Of a stretch of DNA of 64,000 bases, positions 50,744 through 58,864 are shown one piece after another. Location of the stretch: NCBI GenBank assembly GCA_965653565.1, contig CBFHAI010000022.1:6896-70895 (forward strand), given 5' to 3'. The notes beneath the pieces are model-generated. The model was not told the origin of the DNA. It did not search any database and saw nothing but the letters and a program-made list of their open reading frames with translations. The translations under genes and the position numbers were made by a program. The first letter of the stretch is position 1. Every line of letters starts with the position of its first letter. The stretch comes from JALCLA01 sp965653565 (GTDB taxonomy: Bacteria; Pseudomonadota; Gammaproteobacteria; Xanthomonadales; Xanthomonadaceae).

Positions 50744-51916
50744 ATGAAGCTGTTGATGCTGTCGGATGTGTATTTCCCCCGTGTGAACGGCGTGTCGTCG
50801 TCGATCCGCACCTTCGCGCGCGAGCTCGAACGCCTCGGCCACCAGATCACCATCGTCGCGCCGGCCTACGGCACCAACGACGATCAGGGCGAATTCGATC
50901 TGCGGCGATTGCCGTCGCGCGTGATTTTCTTCGACCCGGAAGACCGGCTGATCAAGGCCGGCGCATTGCGCACCGCCGAGCGCGAACTGGCCGCGGAGCC
51001 TTGGGACCTGATCCACGTCCACACTCCGTTCCGAGCGCATCGATTGGGCGTGCGATTGGCGCGCAGACTCGGCATTCCGCTGGTCGAGACCTATCACACG
51101 TTCTTCGAGGAATATGCGGCCAATTATCTGCCGTGGCTGCCGTCGCCGATGTTGCGCGCGCTGGCCCGCGGTTTCTCGCGCCGGCTATGCCATGAAGCCG
51201 ATCATCTGATCGTGCCGTCGCAGCAGATGGCCGATGTGCTCGCGCGCTACGGCATCACCACACCGAGCACGATCCTGCCGACCGGTATCGATCTTGGCGA
51301 ATTCAGCGGTGGCAACGGCGCGGCCTTCCGCGCCGCGCACGGCATCGCGCCCGAGCGCCCGACGCTGGTGACAGTGAGCCGCATCGCGCTGGAGAAGAAC
51401 ATCGATTTCCTGCTCGATGTCGCCAACCGGCTGATCGACGAATTCCCGACCCTGCTTTTCATCATCGCCGGCGAAGGCCCGGACTCGGCGCGACTCAAAC
51501 GCCGCACGCAATCGCTCGGCCTTGCGGACAACGTTTTGTTCGTCGGCAATCTCGACCGCAAAACGCAGCTTCTCGATTGCTACCGCGCCGGCGATGTCTT
51601 CGTTTTCGCTTCGCCTACCGAAACGCAGGGCCTGGTATTGATCGAGGCGATGGCGCTCGGCGTACCGATCGTTTCGACCGCGGTGATGGGCACGGCCACC
51701 GTGTTGCGCGATGCGCGCAGCGCGCGTGTCAGCGGCGGGCAGGTCGAGGAGTTCGCCGGCCACGTCGCCGGCTTGTTGCGCGACCCGGCCGCGCGGGCCG
51801 CGCTGTCCGCCGCCGGCCCGCAGGATGCGCGCGCCTGGAGCGCGCCGCAGCTGATGCAACAGGTCGAAGCGTTGTACCGATCGCTGATCGCGCAGCGCGT
51901 TCCCGTGCCCGGCTAG
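50744..51916 (+). CDS. Glycosyltransferase family 4, alpha-mannosyltransferase-like
   Basis: A 390-residue GT-B protein. The start MKLLMLSDVYFPRVNGVSSS and HVHTPFRAHRLG with TYHTFFEEYAANY match the MgtA/PimB-like group that uses GDP-mannose or UDP-sugars for glycolipids. Hinge LPTGIDLGEFSG; donor lobe VSRIALEKNIDFLLD and SPTETQGLVLIEAMALGVPIV with the E-x7-E pair. It starts 36 bases after the GT2 gene and closes the cluster; its stop abuts that of the convergent sortase regulator gene. It may modify a glycolipid rather than the core. Confidence 0.88.
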   Translation: MKLLMLSDVYFPRVNGVSSSIRTFARELERLGHQITIVAPAYGTNDDQGEFDLRRLPSRVIFFDPEDRLIKAGALRTAERELAAEPWDLIHVHTPFRAHRLGVRLARRLGIPLVETYHTFFEEYAANYLPWLPSPMLRALARGFSRRLCHEADHLIVPSQQMADVLARYGITTPSTILPTGIDLGEFSGGNGAAFRAAHGIAPERPTLVTVSRIALEKNIDFLLDVANRLIDEFPTLLFIIAGEGPDSARLKRRTQSLGLADNVLFVGNLDRKTQLLDCYRAGDVFVFASPTETQGLVLIEAMALGVPIVSTAVMGTATVLRDARSARVSGGQVEEFAGHVAGLLRDPAARAALSAAGPQDARAWSAPQLMQQVEALYRSLIAQRVPVPG

Positions 51917-52606
51917 CTACGGCCGCCAGCGATAACCGGCGCCGTGCACGGTGTCGATTTCGTCGAAGGCCGGATCGATCGCGATGAATTTCTTGCGCAT
52001 GCGTTTGATGTGCGAAGTGACCGTGGCATCGTCGACTACGATCTGCGCTTCGCGCATCAGCTGCTCGCGCGACTTCACGTGTCCGGGATGTCGCGCCAGC
52101 GCATGCACCATCCAGAATTCGGTGACGGTGAGCGGCACTTCCTCGCCGTTCCAGCTCACCCGCATGCGTTCGACTTCCAGCCGCAGCCCGCGCAGGGTCA
52201 GCACGGTGTCGCGCGCCTGCGGCGCGCGCAGCGCGTCCATGCGGCGGAACAGCGCCTGCACGCGCGCGGTGAGTTGCGGCAGCGAAATGTCCTTGGTGAG
52301 GTAATCGTCGGCACCGAGCCGCAGGCCGGAGATGATGTCGAGATCCGAATCGCGTGCCGTCAGGAAAAGGATCGGCAAGGTCGGGGCGCGCGAGCGCAGT
52401 TCGCGGCACAGCTCGAATCCGCCTTCGGGTTCGTCGCCCAGGCCGACGTCGATGATGACCAGATCCGGCAGCTTCAACGCGAACGCGATCTGCGCTTCGG
52501 GCCGCGATGCGAACGCCGCCACCTGCCAGCCGTAGCGCTGCAGCGCGTCGACATAGTTGGCGCGGATCGCGGGTTCGTCTTCGACGATGGCGATGGTTCG
52601 ACTCAT
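51917..52606 (-). CDS. pdsR: Response regulator of the proteobacterial dedicated sortase system
   Basis: A 229-residue OmpR-type regulator. Receiver: acidic pocket VEDE (8-11), phosphoacceptor Asp53 in IIDVGLGDEPEGG, Thr83 and Lys105 (DYLTKD). The GDEPEGG insertion after the aspartate is characteristic of this regulator family. C-terminal winged helix: LTVTEFWMVHALARHPG and TVTSHIKRMRKKF. It is divergent from the VIT/vWA target gene and near the sortase, so it should control them. Its partner kinase is the protein encoded at 22916-24946, far from here. Confidence 0.9.
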   Translation of the reverse strand: MSRTIAIVEDEPAIRANYVDALQRYGWQVAAFASRPEAQIAFALKLPDLVIIDVGLGDEPEGGFELCRELRSRAPTLPILFLTARDSDLDIISGLRLGADDYLTKDISLPQLTARVQALFRRMDALRAPQARDTVLTLRGLRLEVERMRVSWNGEEVPLTVTEFWMVHALARHPGHVKSREQLMREAQIVVDDATVTSHIKRMRKKFIAIDPAFDEIDTVHGAGYRWRP

Positions 52607-52797
52607 GACGGCCTCGGCTGCGTGGTTACGGGTGCGGGATGCGTGGGACGCAGCATAACGGCAGGCCACGCCGCCACGAAGCGCCGCCCGGATTTCGCCA
52701 GAACCTGTCGCCGACGCGACCGCGCAACGCCGCAGCGGCTGCCCGCGCACCGGCTTGAATGGCACCACGCGCGAATGGTTCGCGCCGAGGTCCCGTC

Positions 52798-54843
52798 ATG
52801 CAAACGCCGCGCGTCACCCGCAAGCCCCGTTGTCTACCGTCGCTCAGGCTGGTGCGCCAGCGCCGCCTGGGCATCGCCTTCCTGTTGATGTCGCTGGCGG
52901 CGCGCGTCGGCGCGCAGACGCCCGAGCCCGAAGGCCTGCAGTTCGAGGCCGCCGACGGCAGCTGGACCACGTCGGCCGCGCTCGACACCGACGTGCACTT
53001 CCGCATCCAGGGCCTGATGGCGGAGGTCACCGTCGAACAGACCTATCGCAACGCGAGCGGCAGTTGGCTCGAAGGCCGCTATCTGCTGCCGCTGCCCGAG
53101 AACGCCGCGGTGCATGCATTGAACCTGCAGATCGGCGAGCGCGTGGTGGTGGGCGAAGTGCGCGAAAAGGCCGAAGCACTGGCGATGTACGAAAGTGCCG
53201 CGGCCGAAGGTCAGAAGGCCGCACTGGTCGAACAGAATCGGCCGAATCTCTTCCGCACCGCGGTCGCCAACATCGGGCCGGGCGAAACCGTGCAGGTGCG
53301 CATCGGTTACTGGCAGCGCGTCGAGTATCGCGACGGCGCATTCTCGTTGAGCCTGCCGCTGACGCTGACGCCGCGCTACGAAACGTCGACACCGCTGCTG
53401 GTCTCGAACGGCGATGGCGCAGCCAAATCGGTCGTGCCTGTGACGCCGCTGATCGGCGCAACGCATCTGCCGGCCGCTGCCGCGGCAAGTTCATCGGGCA
53501 ACGCGTTCGAACCCACGGTCAGCCTGCGCGCCGACCTCACCGCCGGTGTCGTGCTGTCGGCGATCGACAGCCCGACGCATTCGATCGACGTGAAACGCGA
53601 AGGCGAGCGTGCCGTCATCACGCTCACCGACAGCGTCGTGCCCGCCGATCGCGATTTCGAATTGCGCTGGACGCCGGCACCGAACGCCTCGCCGCAGAGC
53701 GCGCTGTTCGTCGAGAAACGCGACGATGCCGACTACGCCTTCGCGATGCTGCTGCCGCCGACGCAGAAAGTCGATGCGCTACCGCGCGAGCTGTTGCTGG
53801 TGATCGACACCTCCGGCTCGATGGCGGGACTGCCGCTGGAACAGGCGCAGGCGGCCCTGGTCGAGGCGCTGGCGCGGCTGCGCAGCGGCGATCGCTTCAA
53901 TCTGATCCAGTTCAATTCCGTCACCGAGCGCTTGTTCGAACAGGCCGTGCCGGCCGACGAGCAGCATCTGCGCGTGGCGAGCGACTGGATCGGCGCGCTG
54001 ATCGCCACCGGCGGCACCGAAATGGCGCCGGCACTCGACCTGGCATTCGCCGGCGAGGCGCCGGCCGGCTACGTGCGGCAGGTGGTTTTCATCACCGACG
54101 CGGCCGTCGGCAACGAAGCCGAATTGCTCGGCAAGATCGAACGCGATCTGAAACGCGCACGCCTGTTTCCGGTCGGTATCGGCAGCGCGCCGAACGGCTG
54201 GTTCCTCAGCAAGGCGGCCGAAGTGGGCCGCGGCAGCGATCTGTTGATCCGCGCGCCGGAAGACGTGGTGGCGCAGATGGACCTGCTGTTCGGCAAGCTC
54301 GATCGTCCGGCGCTCAGCGATATCGACCTGCAATGGCCGGCCGGTGCGGAAGTCTATCCGTCGCGCCTGCCCGATCTGTATCACGGCGAACCGCTGCTGG
54401 CCGTGGCGAAACTCGCGCAACCGGGCGGCACGCTGAAAGCGAAGGGCTGGAGCGCGCAGGGCGAGTGGCAGGATGCGCTCAATCTGCAGCGTGGCTACGA
54501 GATCGACGGCGTCGCGCGCCTGTGGGGCCGCAGCAAGATCGATGCGCTCGAAGACGAACTGCGCCAGGGCGCGGCGGAAGAAACGGTGCGGCCTGAAATC
54601 GTCGCACTGGCGATCGAGCATCACCTGGTGAGCCGTTTCACCAGCCTGGTCGCGATCGAACACAAGCCGTCGCGTCCGGAAGATGCCGAATTGGCCTCTT
54701 TGAAGTTCGATAACGCGGCGCCGGACAACAGCCTCGCCTTTGCGCAGGGCGGCACCGATGCGCGCAGCAAGTTCGCCTTCGCCATCGCGTTCGCCTTGCT
54801 CGCGCTCGCGATGTTCCAGCGGCGCAGTTCTAGCGCTGGCTGA
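52798..54843 (+). CDS. VIT/von Willebrand A protein, class GN sortase target
   Basis: A 681-residue exported protein. The signal peptide (about 20-40) ends VGA-QT. A VIT domain (50-170) has VEQTYRNASGSWLEGRYLLPLP; a vWA domain (about 330-500) has MIDAS D337-T-S339-G-S341. It ends with a hydrophobic helix (659-673) and RR, the layout of a sortase substrate. The expected LPXTG-like pentad is not canonical: the segment just before the helix is FAQGGTDA (648-655). It lies next to the sortase and its regulator and is divergent from the latter. Probably surface-anchored and adhesion-related. Confidence 0.88.
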   Translation: MQTPRVTRKPRCLPSLRLVRQRRLGIAFLLMSLAARVGAQTPEPEGLQFEAADGSWTTSAALDTDVHFRIQGLMAEVTVEQTYRNASGSWLEGRYLLPLPENAAVHALNLQIGERVVVGEVREKAEALAMYESAAAEGQKAALVEQNRPNLFRTAVANIGPGETVQVRIGYWQRVEYRDGAFSLSLPLTLTPRYETSTPLLVSNGDGAAKSVVPVTPLIGATHLPAAAAASSSGNAFEPTVSLRADLTAGVVLSAIDSPTHSIDVKREGERAVITLTDSVVPADRDFELRWTPAPNASPQSALFVEKRDDADYAFAMLLPPTQKVDALPRELLLVIDTSGSMAGLPLEQAQAALVEALARLRSGDRFNLIQFNSVTERLFEQAVPADEQHLRVASDWIGALIATGGTEMAPALDLAFAGEAPAGYVRQVVFITDAAVGNEAELLGKIERDLKRARLFPVGIGSAPNGWFLSKAAEVGRGSDLLIRAPEDVVAQMDLLFGKLDRPALSDIDLQWPAGAEVYPSRLPDLYHGEPLLAVAKLAQPGGTLKAKGWSAQGEWQDALNLQRGYEIDGVARLWGRSKIDALEDELRQGAAEETVRPEIVALAIEHHLVSRFTSLVAIEHKPSRPEDAELASLKFDNAAPDNSLAFAQGGTDARSKFAFAIAFALLALAMFQRRSSSAG

Positions 54844-54847
54844 CGTA

Positions 54848-54947
54848 GGGAATCGGGAATGGGGAATCGGGAGAAGAGCACGCACGCTTCCGCTTTTCTT
54901 CCGCTTTTCTCCCGCTCCTGCTCCCGATTCCCGATTCCCGATTCCCG
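54848..54947. repeat. Inverted repeat of GGGAATC units between sortase target and sortase
   Basis: Left arm GGGAATCGGGAATGGGGAAT with CGGGAG (54848-54873) and right arm CTCCCGATTCCCGATTCCCG continuing to 54947 pair over about 26 bases, enclosing a 47-base loop with a repeated CCGCTTTTCT. Such GGGAATC tracts are common in Xanthomonadales genomes. It may stall transcription and set the target-to-sortase ratio. Confidence 0.75.
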
Positions 54948-54981
54948 CAACGACACCCCTATCCCGACCGAGGAAAGAACC

Positions 54982-55185
54982 ATGGACCTGTGCCTGCCCG
55001 CCGATTTCTTCATCGTCGACGATCTGCGTCGTCACGACGACATCGATCCGACCCTGGGCGCCGACGCGCATGTGTATCTCGAACGTCCCGCCTTCGTCAC
55101 CGGCCTGCGCGACTGGCGTCGCGCGCCTGAAACCTCGCGCCGTCACCCTGTGCAGGCGGCCGATGCGGACTGGCATCCGCTCTGA
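54982..55185 (+). CDS. 67-aa uncharacterised protein between sortase target and sortase
   Basis: Not recognised. A small acidic, soluble protein (MDLCLPADFFIVDDLRRHDD at the start, TGLRDWRRAPETSRRHPVQA later). No signal peptide, membrane helix or zinc motif. GAGGAAAG lies a good distance before the ATG, and the sortase ATG follows its stop by 2 bases, so it is very probably translated as part of the sortase operon. It could be a cytoplasmic partner of the sortase or an unrelated passenger. Confidence 0.6.
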   Translation: MDLCLPADFFIVDDLRRHDDIDPTLGADAHVYLERPAFVTGLRDWRRAPETSRRHPVQAADADWHPL

Positions 55186-55187
55186 GC

Positions 55188-55805
55188 ATGAACGCGACGG
55201 TTTCCGTGCCAGGGAAGAGTTTGCGGGGCAAGGATGCCCCAACCCTGCGTCGCAAGATGCTGGCGGCCGTGCTCGCAACCGCGGCCGCGACATTGGCGGT
55301 CGATGCCGGCTGGCTGCATGCGAAAGCCTGGCTTGCGCAGCAATTGTTGTCGCAGGCCTGGGATGCCGCGCAGCGCTCGCAGCAAGCGCACAAACCGTGG
55401 CCTTGGGCCGACACGCATCCGGTGGCACGCTTGCAGGTGGCGGCGCTCGGTATCGATCAGATCGTGCTGGCCGGCGACTCGGGACGCACGCTCGCGTTCG
55501 GGCCCGGTTGGGCCGAGTCGAGCGCGACGCCGGGCAGCAACGGCACGCCCGTCATCAGCGGCCATCGCGATACGCATTTCGCATTCCTGCGCGAGCTTGC
55601 GGCCGGCGACGAAATCACATTGCAGGGCGTGCAGGGCGAGGCGCGCTACCGCGTCGCTTCCACGCGCATCGCCGATACCGACAACGAAACACTCGATGTC
55701 GGCAACGATGACGCACTGCTGCTGGTGACGTGCTGGCCGTTCGATGCGTTGCTGCCCGGCGGTCCGCTGCGTTACGTGGTGCGCGCCGAGCGCATCGCCG
55801 GTTGA
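55188..55805 (+). CDS. Class GN sortase
   Basis: A 205-residue membrane-anchored cysteine transpeptidase of Gram-negative bacteria. An N-terminal TM is at about 24-41. The active-site triad is His126 (SGHRDTHF), Cys182 (LLVTCWPFDA) and Arg195 (GGPLRYVV). It should cleave and anchor the neighbouring VIT/vWA protein at the cell envelope. Class GN sortases normally occur with a dedicated target, kinase and regulator; all are present in the window, the kinase displaced by about 27 kb. An OmpA-like PdsO partner was not found. Confidence 0.92.
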   Translation: MNATVSVPGKSLRGKDAPTLRRKMLAAVLATAAATLAVDAGWLHAKAWLAQQLLSQAWDAAQRSQQAHKPWPWADTHPVARLQVAALGIDQIVLAGDSGRTLAFGPGWAESSATPGSNGTPVISGHRDTHFAFLRELAAGDEITLQGVQGEARYRVASTRIADTDNETLDVGNDDALLLVTCWPFDALLPGGPLRYVVRAERIAG

Positions 55806-55812
55806 GGCAAAC

Positions 55813-56298
55813 TCAGTGCAGCGGTTTGTCCGCCACCACGATGCCGTCGACATCCGCGTAGAGCCATTGTCCGGGCGAGATTTCGACGCCACCCAGCATC
55901 ACGATCGTATCGCGCTCGCCGACATCGAGCTTCTCGGTCTTGCGCGGACAGGTGCCGAGCGCACGCACGCCCAGATCGAGTTTCGCGATGGCTTCGCTGT
56001 CGCGGATCGCACCGAACACGACGATGCCGCTCCAGCCGTTGGCGACGGCCAGCGCGGCGAGATTGTCGCCGAGCATCGAGCGCCGCATCGAGCCGCCGCC
56101 TTCGACCACGAGCACACGGCCGCGGCCCGGCTCCTGCAACGCTTCGCGCACGCGCGAGTTGTCTTCGAATGCCCGCACCGTGGAGACCTCGCCGGCAAAC
56201 CGGCGGCGGCCGCCGTAGTCGACGAAAGCCTGTTCGATCACGCGTACGAAATAACCGTGCGCATCGCAAAGATCGGCGGTGGCGAATGGCTGCGTCAT
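55813..56298 (-). CDS. rraA: Ribonuclease E activity regulator RraA
   Basis: A 161-residue RraA-family protein. Family blocks: TADLCDAHGYFVRVIEQAFVDYGG at the N-terminus, VLVVEGGGSMRRSMLGDNLA, GWSGIVVFGAIRDS and LGTCPRKTEKL. RraA trimers inhibit RNase E by binding its C-terminal region; some homologues are HMG/CHA aldolases, but the size and context fit RraA. It starts 4 bases after rpe, likely one transcript. Confidence 0.95.
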   Translation of the reverse strand: MTQPFATADLCDAHGYFVRVIEQAFVDYGGRRRFAGEVSTVRAFEDNSRVREALQEPGRGRVLVVEGGGSMRRSMLGDNLAALAVANGWSGIVVFGAIRDSEAIAKLDLGVRALGTCPRKTEKLDVGERDTIVMLGGVEISPGQWLYADVDGIVVADKPLH

Positions 56299-56302
56299 GT
56301 TT

Positions 56303-56977
56303 TCAGCGCTTGGCGGCGGCCACCGCTTCGCGCATGGCGCGAATGGTGGCGGCGTAGTCTTTCGAGTTGAAGATGGCCGAACCGGCGACGAAGGTATCGG
56401 CGCCGGCGCGCGCGATTTCGCCGATGTTGTCGGCCTTCACGCCGCCATCGATTTCGAGCCGGATCGGCTTGCCGATCGCATCGATGCGATCGCGCACGCG
56501 CTTGAGCTTGTCGAGCGCGGACGGAATGAAAGCCTGCCCGCCAAAACCCGGATTGACCGACATCAGCAGCACCAGATCGAGTTCCGGCAGCACGTAGTCG
56601 AGCACTTCCAGCGGCGTCGCCGGATTGAGCACGAGGCCGGCCTGGCAGCCGAGCGACTTGATCAGCTGCACGGTGCGATGCACGTGCTCGCTGGCCTCCG
56701 GATGGAAGCTGATCACGCTGGCGCCGGCCTGCGCGAAATCGGCAACGATGCGGTCGACCGGCTTCACCATCAGGTGCACATCGATCGGTGCGGTGACGCC
56801 GTGTTTGCGCAGCGCTTCGCACACCAGCGGGCCGATCGTGAGATTCGGCACGTAATGATTGTCCATCACGTCGAAGTGCACCCAGTCGGCGCCGGCGGCC
56901 AGCACCGCGTCCACTTCGTCGCCCAGGCGCGCGAAATTCGCGGAGAGGATGGACGGGGCGATGAGGCACGAAGACAT
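56303..56977 (-). CDS. rpe: Ribulose-phosphate 3-epimerase
   Basis: A 224-residue TIM-barrel enzyme interconverting ribulose 5-phosphate and xylulose 5-phosphate in the pentose phosphate pathway. Signatures: IAPSILSANFARLGDEV, VHFDVMDNHYVPNLTIGP (metal histidine and aspartate), VHLMVKPVDR, MSVNPGFGGQAFIP and LEIDGGVKADNIGE (second aspartate). Normal length. rraA follows. In many proteobacteria rpe lies near trpE, which is not the case here. Confidence 0.97.
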   Translation of the reverse strand: MSSCLIAPSILSANFARLGDEVDAVLAAGADWVHFDVMDNHYVPNLTIGPLVCEALRKHGVTAPIDVHLMVKPVDRIVADFAQAGASVISFHPEASEHVHRTVQLIKSLGCQAGLVLNPATPLEVLDYVLPELDLVLLMSVNPGFGGQAFIPSALDKLKRVRDRIDAIGKPIRLEIDGGVKADNIGEIARAGADTFVAGSAIFNSKDYAATIRAMREAVAAAKR

Positions 56978-57203
56978 GGGATTTTCCGGGGCCGCGCTCG
57001 GGCGCAGCGCAGTCTAACAAGCCGACGCGAAAGCCGCCGGAAGACTTCCGCAAAAATTTAGCAGGCAGCATGCCAACGCAGGCCGGCCGCTGAAAGAATT
57101 TCAGCGAAAACCGGCCGTTTTGTTGGGCTTCACTCAAACGCCGCCGTTGTGTGGCTAGCTTCGCCGCTGGGGAATCTGCACTGCCTTTATAAGGAAATTG
57201 ACC

Positions 57204-58031
57204 ATGCGCAAGATCATCACCCAATCCATCGTCGCCGCCCTGCTCGCCGTGGGCACCGCACCGGTCGTGGCCCAGTCCTGGACGGGCGGCTATGTCGGCG
57301 CGCACATCGGCACCCAGGCCGATCCGGACGACGACAACGACAGCATTCTTTTCGACAACGACCTGGACGGCAACTTCGACGACACCGTCAACACCTCGGC
57401 CGGCGCCGACGCCTTCTCGCCGGGCTTCTGCGACGGCGTCGCGCAAACGAACTCGCCGTCGGGCGAATGCGCCGACAATACCGGCGGCGCCGATTTCGGC
57501 ATTCGCGGCGGCTACGACTGGGACATGGACGGCTTCGTCTGGGGCCTGCTCGCCGAGTATTCGATGAACGACGCGCGCGACGCCGTCACTGCCTTCAGCA
57601 CCACGCCGGCGCGCTACACGATGCTGCGCAAGGTCGACGATGTGCTGGCGGTGCGCGCACGTGCCGGTATCGCGCTGGGCGACAGCGAGGACGGTCTGCT
57701 GTACGTCACCGGCGGCTACGCGCGCGCCAACATCGAAAACTATTTCGACACCAGCAACACGGTGAACACTTTCGCCAATTCGGGCGACAGCGATGCCGAC
57801 GGTTATCAGATCGGTGCCGGCTACGAACACCGCCTGGGCGATAACTTCACCGTCGGCGTGGAGTATCTGTTCACCAGCCTCGACGACGACGAAGCGCGCG
57901 TCAATGTCACCGGTCCGGCGCCGGCCACCAACCCGTTCCTGATCGCCAACGCGAACGGCACCGACTTCCGCCGCAGCGACGACGAGTTCGATCTGAGCAG
58001 CCTGCGCCTGACGGCGGCGTTCCGGTTCTGA
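57204..58031 (+). CDS. Outer-membrane beta-barrel protein
   Basis: A 275-residue OMP_b-brl-type protein. The signal peptide (1-23) ends VVA-QS; mature SWTGGYVGAHIG is the standard opening of porin-like eight-stranded barrels, with aromatic strands and a terminal Phe (AAFRF) as the BAM recognition signal. Acidic loops (DPDDDNDSILFDNDLDGNF) are Asp-rich and may bind calcium. AAGGAAA lies before the ATG. It stands alone between divergent rpe and convergent djlA-like genes, so probably has its own promoter. Function unknown; barrels of this kind are often adhesins or stability proteins. Confidence 0.88.
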   Translation: MRKIITQSIVAALLAVGTAPVVAQSWTGGYVGAHIGTQADPDDDNDSILFDNDLDGNFDDTVNTSAGADAFSPGFCDGVAQTNSPSGECADNTGGADFGIRGGYDWDMDGFVWGLLAEYSMNDARDAVTAFSTTPARYTMLRKVDDVLAVRARAGIALGDSEDGLLYVTGGYARANIENYFDTSNTVNTFANSGDSDADGYQIGAGYEHRLGDNFTVGVEYLFTSLDDDEARVNVTGPAPATNPFLIANANGTDFRRSDDEFDLSSLRLTAAFRF

Positions 58032-58086
58032 TCGACTCGCACTGATCGGCTCGCACTGATCGATTTGTTCTGATCGATCGCGCAAC
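58029..58086. repeat. Imperfect tandem repeat, ~15 bp (CTGATCGxCTCGCA)
   Basis: About four units of CTGATCG followed by ACTCGCA or similar, directly after the barrel gene stop. Non-coding; begins inside the stop region and ends at the terminator stem. Confidence 0.7.
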
Positions 58087-58118
58087 GGTCCGCCGCTCGC
58101 AAGGGCGGCGGACCTTTT
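58087..58118 (+). terminator. Rho-independent terminator after the barrel gene
   Basis: Stem GGTCCGCCG/CGGCGGACC with a ten-base loop followed by TTTT. It lies between convergent genes and may also stop the djlA-like transcript. Confidence 0.8.
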
Positions 58119-58119
58119 C

Positions 58120-58467
58120 TCAGCGCGTGCGGCGCAGTTGCCGGATGCGGTCGTAGGCCGCGTTGATCGAACGCGCGCGTTCTTCGGCCAGCGCGCGGAT
58201 TTCGTCGGCCGCGCCGGCGACGCGATCCGGATGATATTTGCCCATCAGCTGGCGATAGGTCTTGTCGATGTGCGCATCGCTGGCGTCGGGCGACACGCCG
58301 AGCGTGGCATAGGCCTGGTCGACCGGCGGCGGCGTTTCGCGGCGCGGCGCGGACAACCAGCCGGCATCGAAGGCGTGGCCGAGCAGCGCGCCGATGATGA
58401 GTCCGAGCGGGCTGCGCAGCAGCGCGAAGCCGATGACGGCGCCGATCAGTTTTCCGTAGTAGCGCAT
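58120..58467 (-). CDS. Membrane-anchored J-domain protein (DjlA-like, no TerB domain)
   Basis: A 115-residue protein. The N-terminus MRYYGKLIGAVIGFALLRSP is a DjlA-type membrane anchor (about 6-33), followed by a short linker and a J domain with HPD at 79-81 (YRQLMGKYHPDRVAG). DjlA normally has a central TerB domain of about 100 residues between the anchor and the J domain; it is absent here, so this is a minimal membrane J protein that should recruit DnaK to the inner membrane. It follows the cytochrome gene by 4 bases. Confidence 0.88.
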   Translation of the reverse strand: MRYYGKLIGAVIGFALLRSPLGLIIGALLGHAFDAGWLSAPRRETPPPVDQAYATLGVSPDASDAHIDKTYRQLMGKYHPDRVAGAADEIRALAEERARSINAAYDRIRQLRRTR

Positions 58468-58471
58468 GGGC

Positions 58472-58789
58472 TTAGCGAGTGCCTTCGGCGGAATCGGCCG
58501 CCGGCCAGCGCTGGCTCGCGTACCACGCGGCCAGCGCCTCGACATCCTTGCGGCTGAGCGTGCCGGCCACCGTCGTCATCACATCGCCCTCGCGCCGGCC
58601 CTCCCGGTATTGGGTCAGCGCCCACACCAGATAGGGTTCGATCTGTCCGCCGATATGCGGGGCGGCCGGCGTGCGGCTGCGCCCGTCTTCGCCGTGGCAG
58701 GCGCTGCACAGGCCGAGCTTGGCCGGGCGCGCCGGCGCCTGGGCGGCAGCGGCGAAGGGAAGCAATAACAGAAGCGAAAGAAGACGCAT
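58472..58789 (-). CDS. Periplasmic c-type cytochrome (class I)
   Basis: A 105-residue exported cytochrome. The signal peptide (1-16) ends AAA-AQ. The heme motif CSACH at 28-32 is followed by GEDGRSRTPAAPHIGGQ and ALTQYREGRREGDVMTTVAGTLS, in which the methionine of the VMTTV segment is the likely sixth heme ligand. Of the cytochrome c553/c4-half kind. Divergent from purC. Partner unknown. Confidence 0.9.
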   Translation of the reverse strand: MRLLSLLLLLPFAAAAQAPARPAKLGLCSACHGEDGRSRTPAAPHIGGQIEPYLVWALTQYREGRREGDVMTTVAGTLSRKDVEALAAWYASQRWPAADSAEGTR

Positions 58790-58864
58790 GCGACGAGTCT
58801 AACGCAGCCGGGTTCGGCGTCCGCGTCCGCTAAACTACGCCGGTCCCAACCAGCCTTTCTCCGC

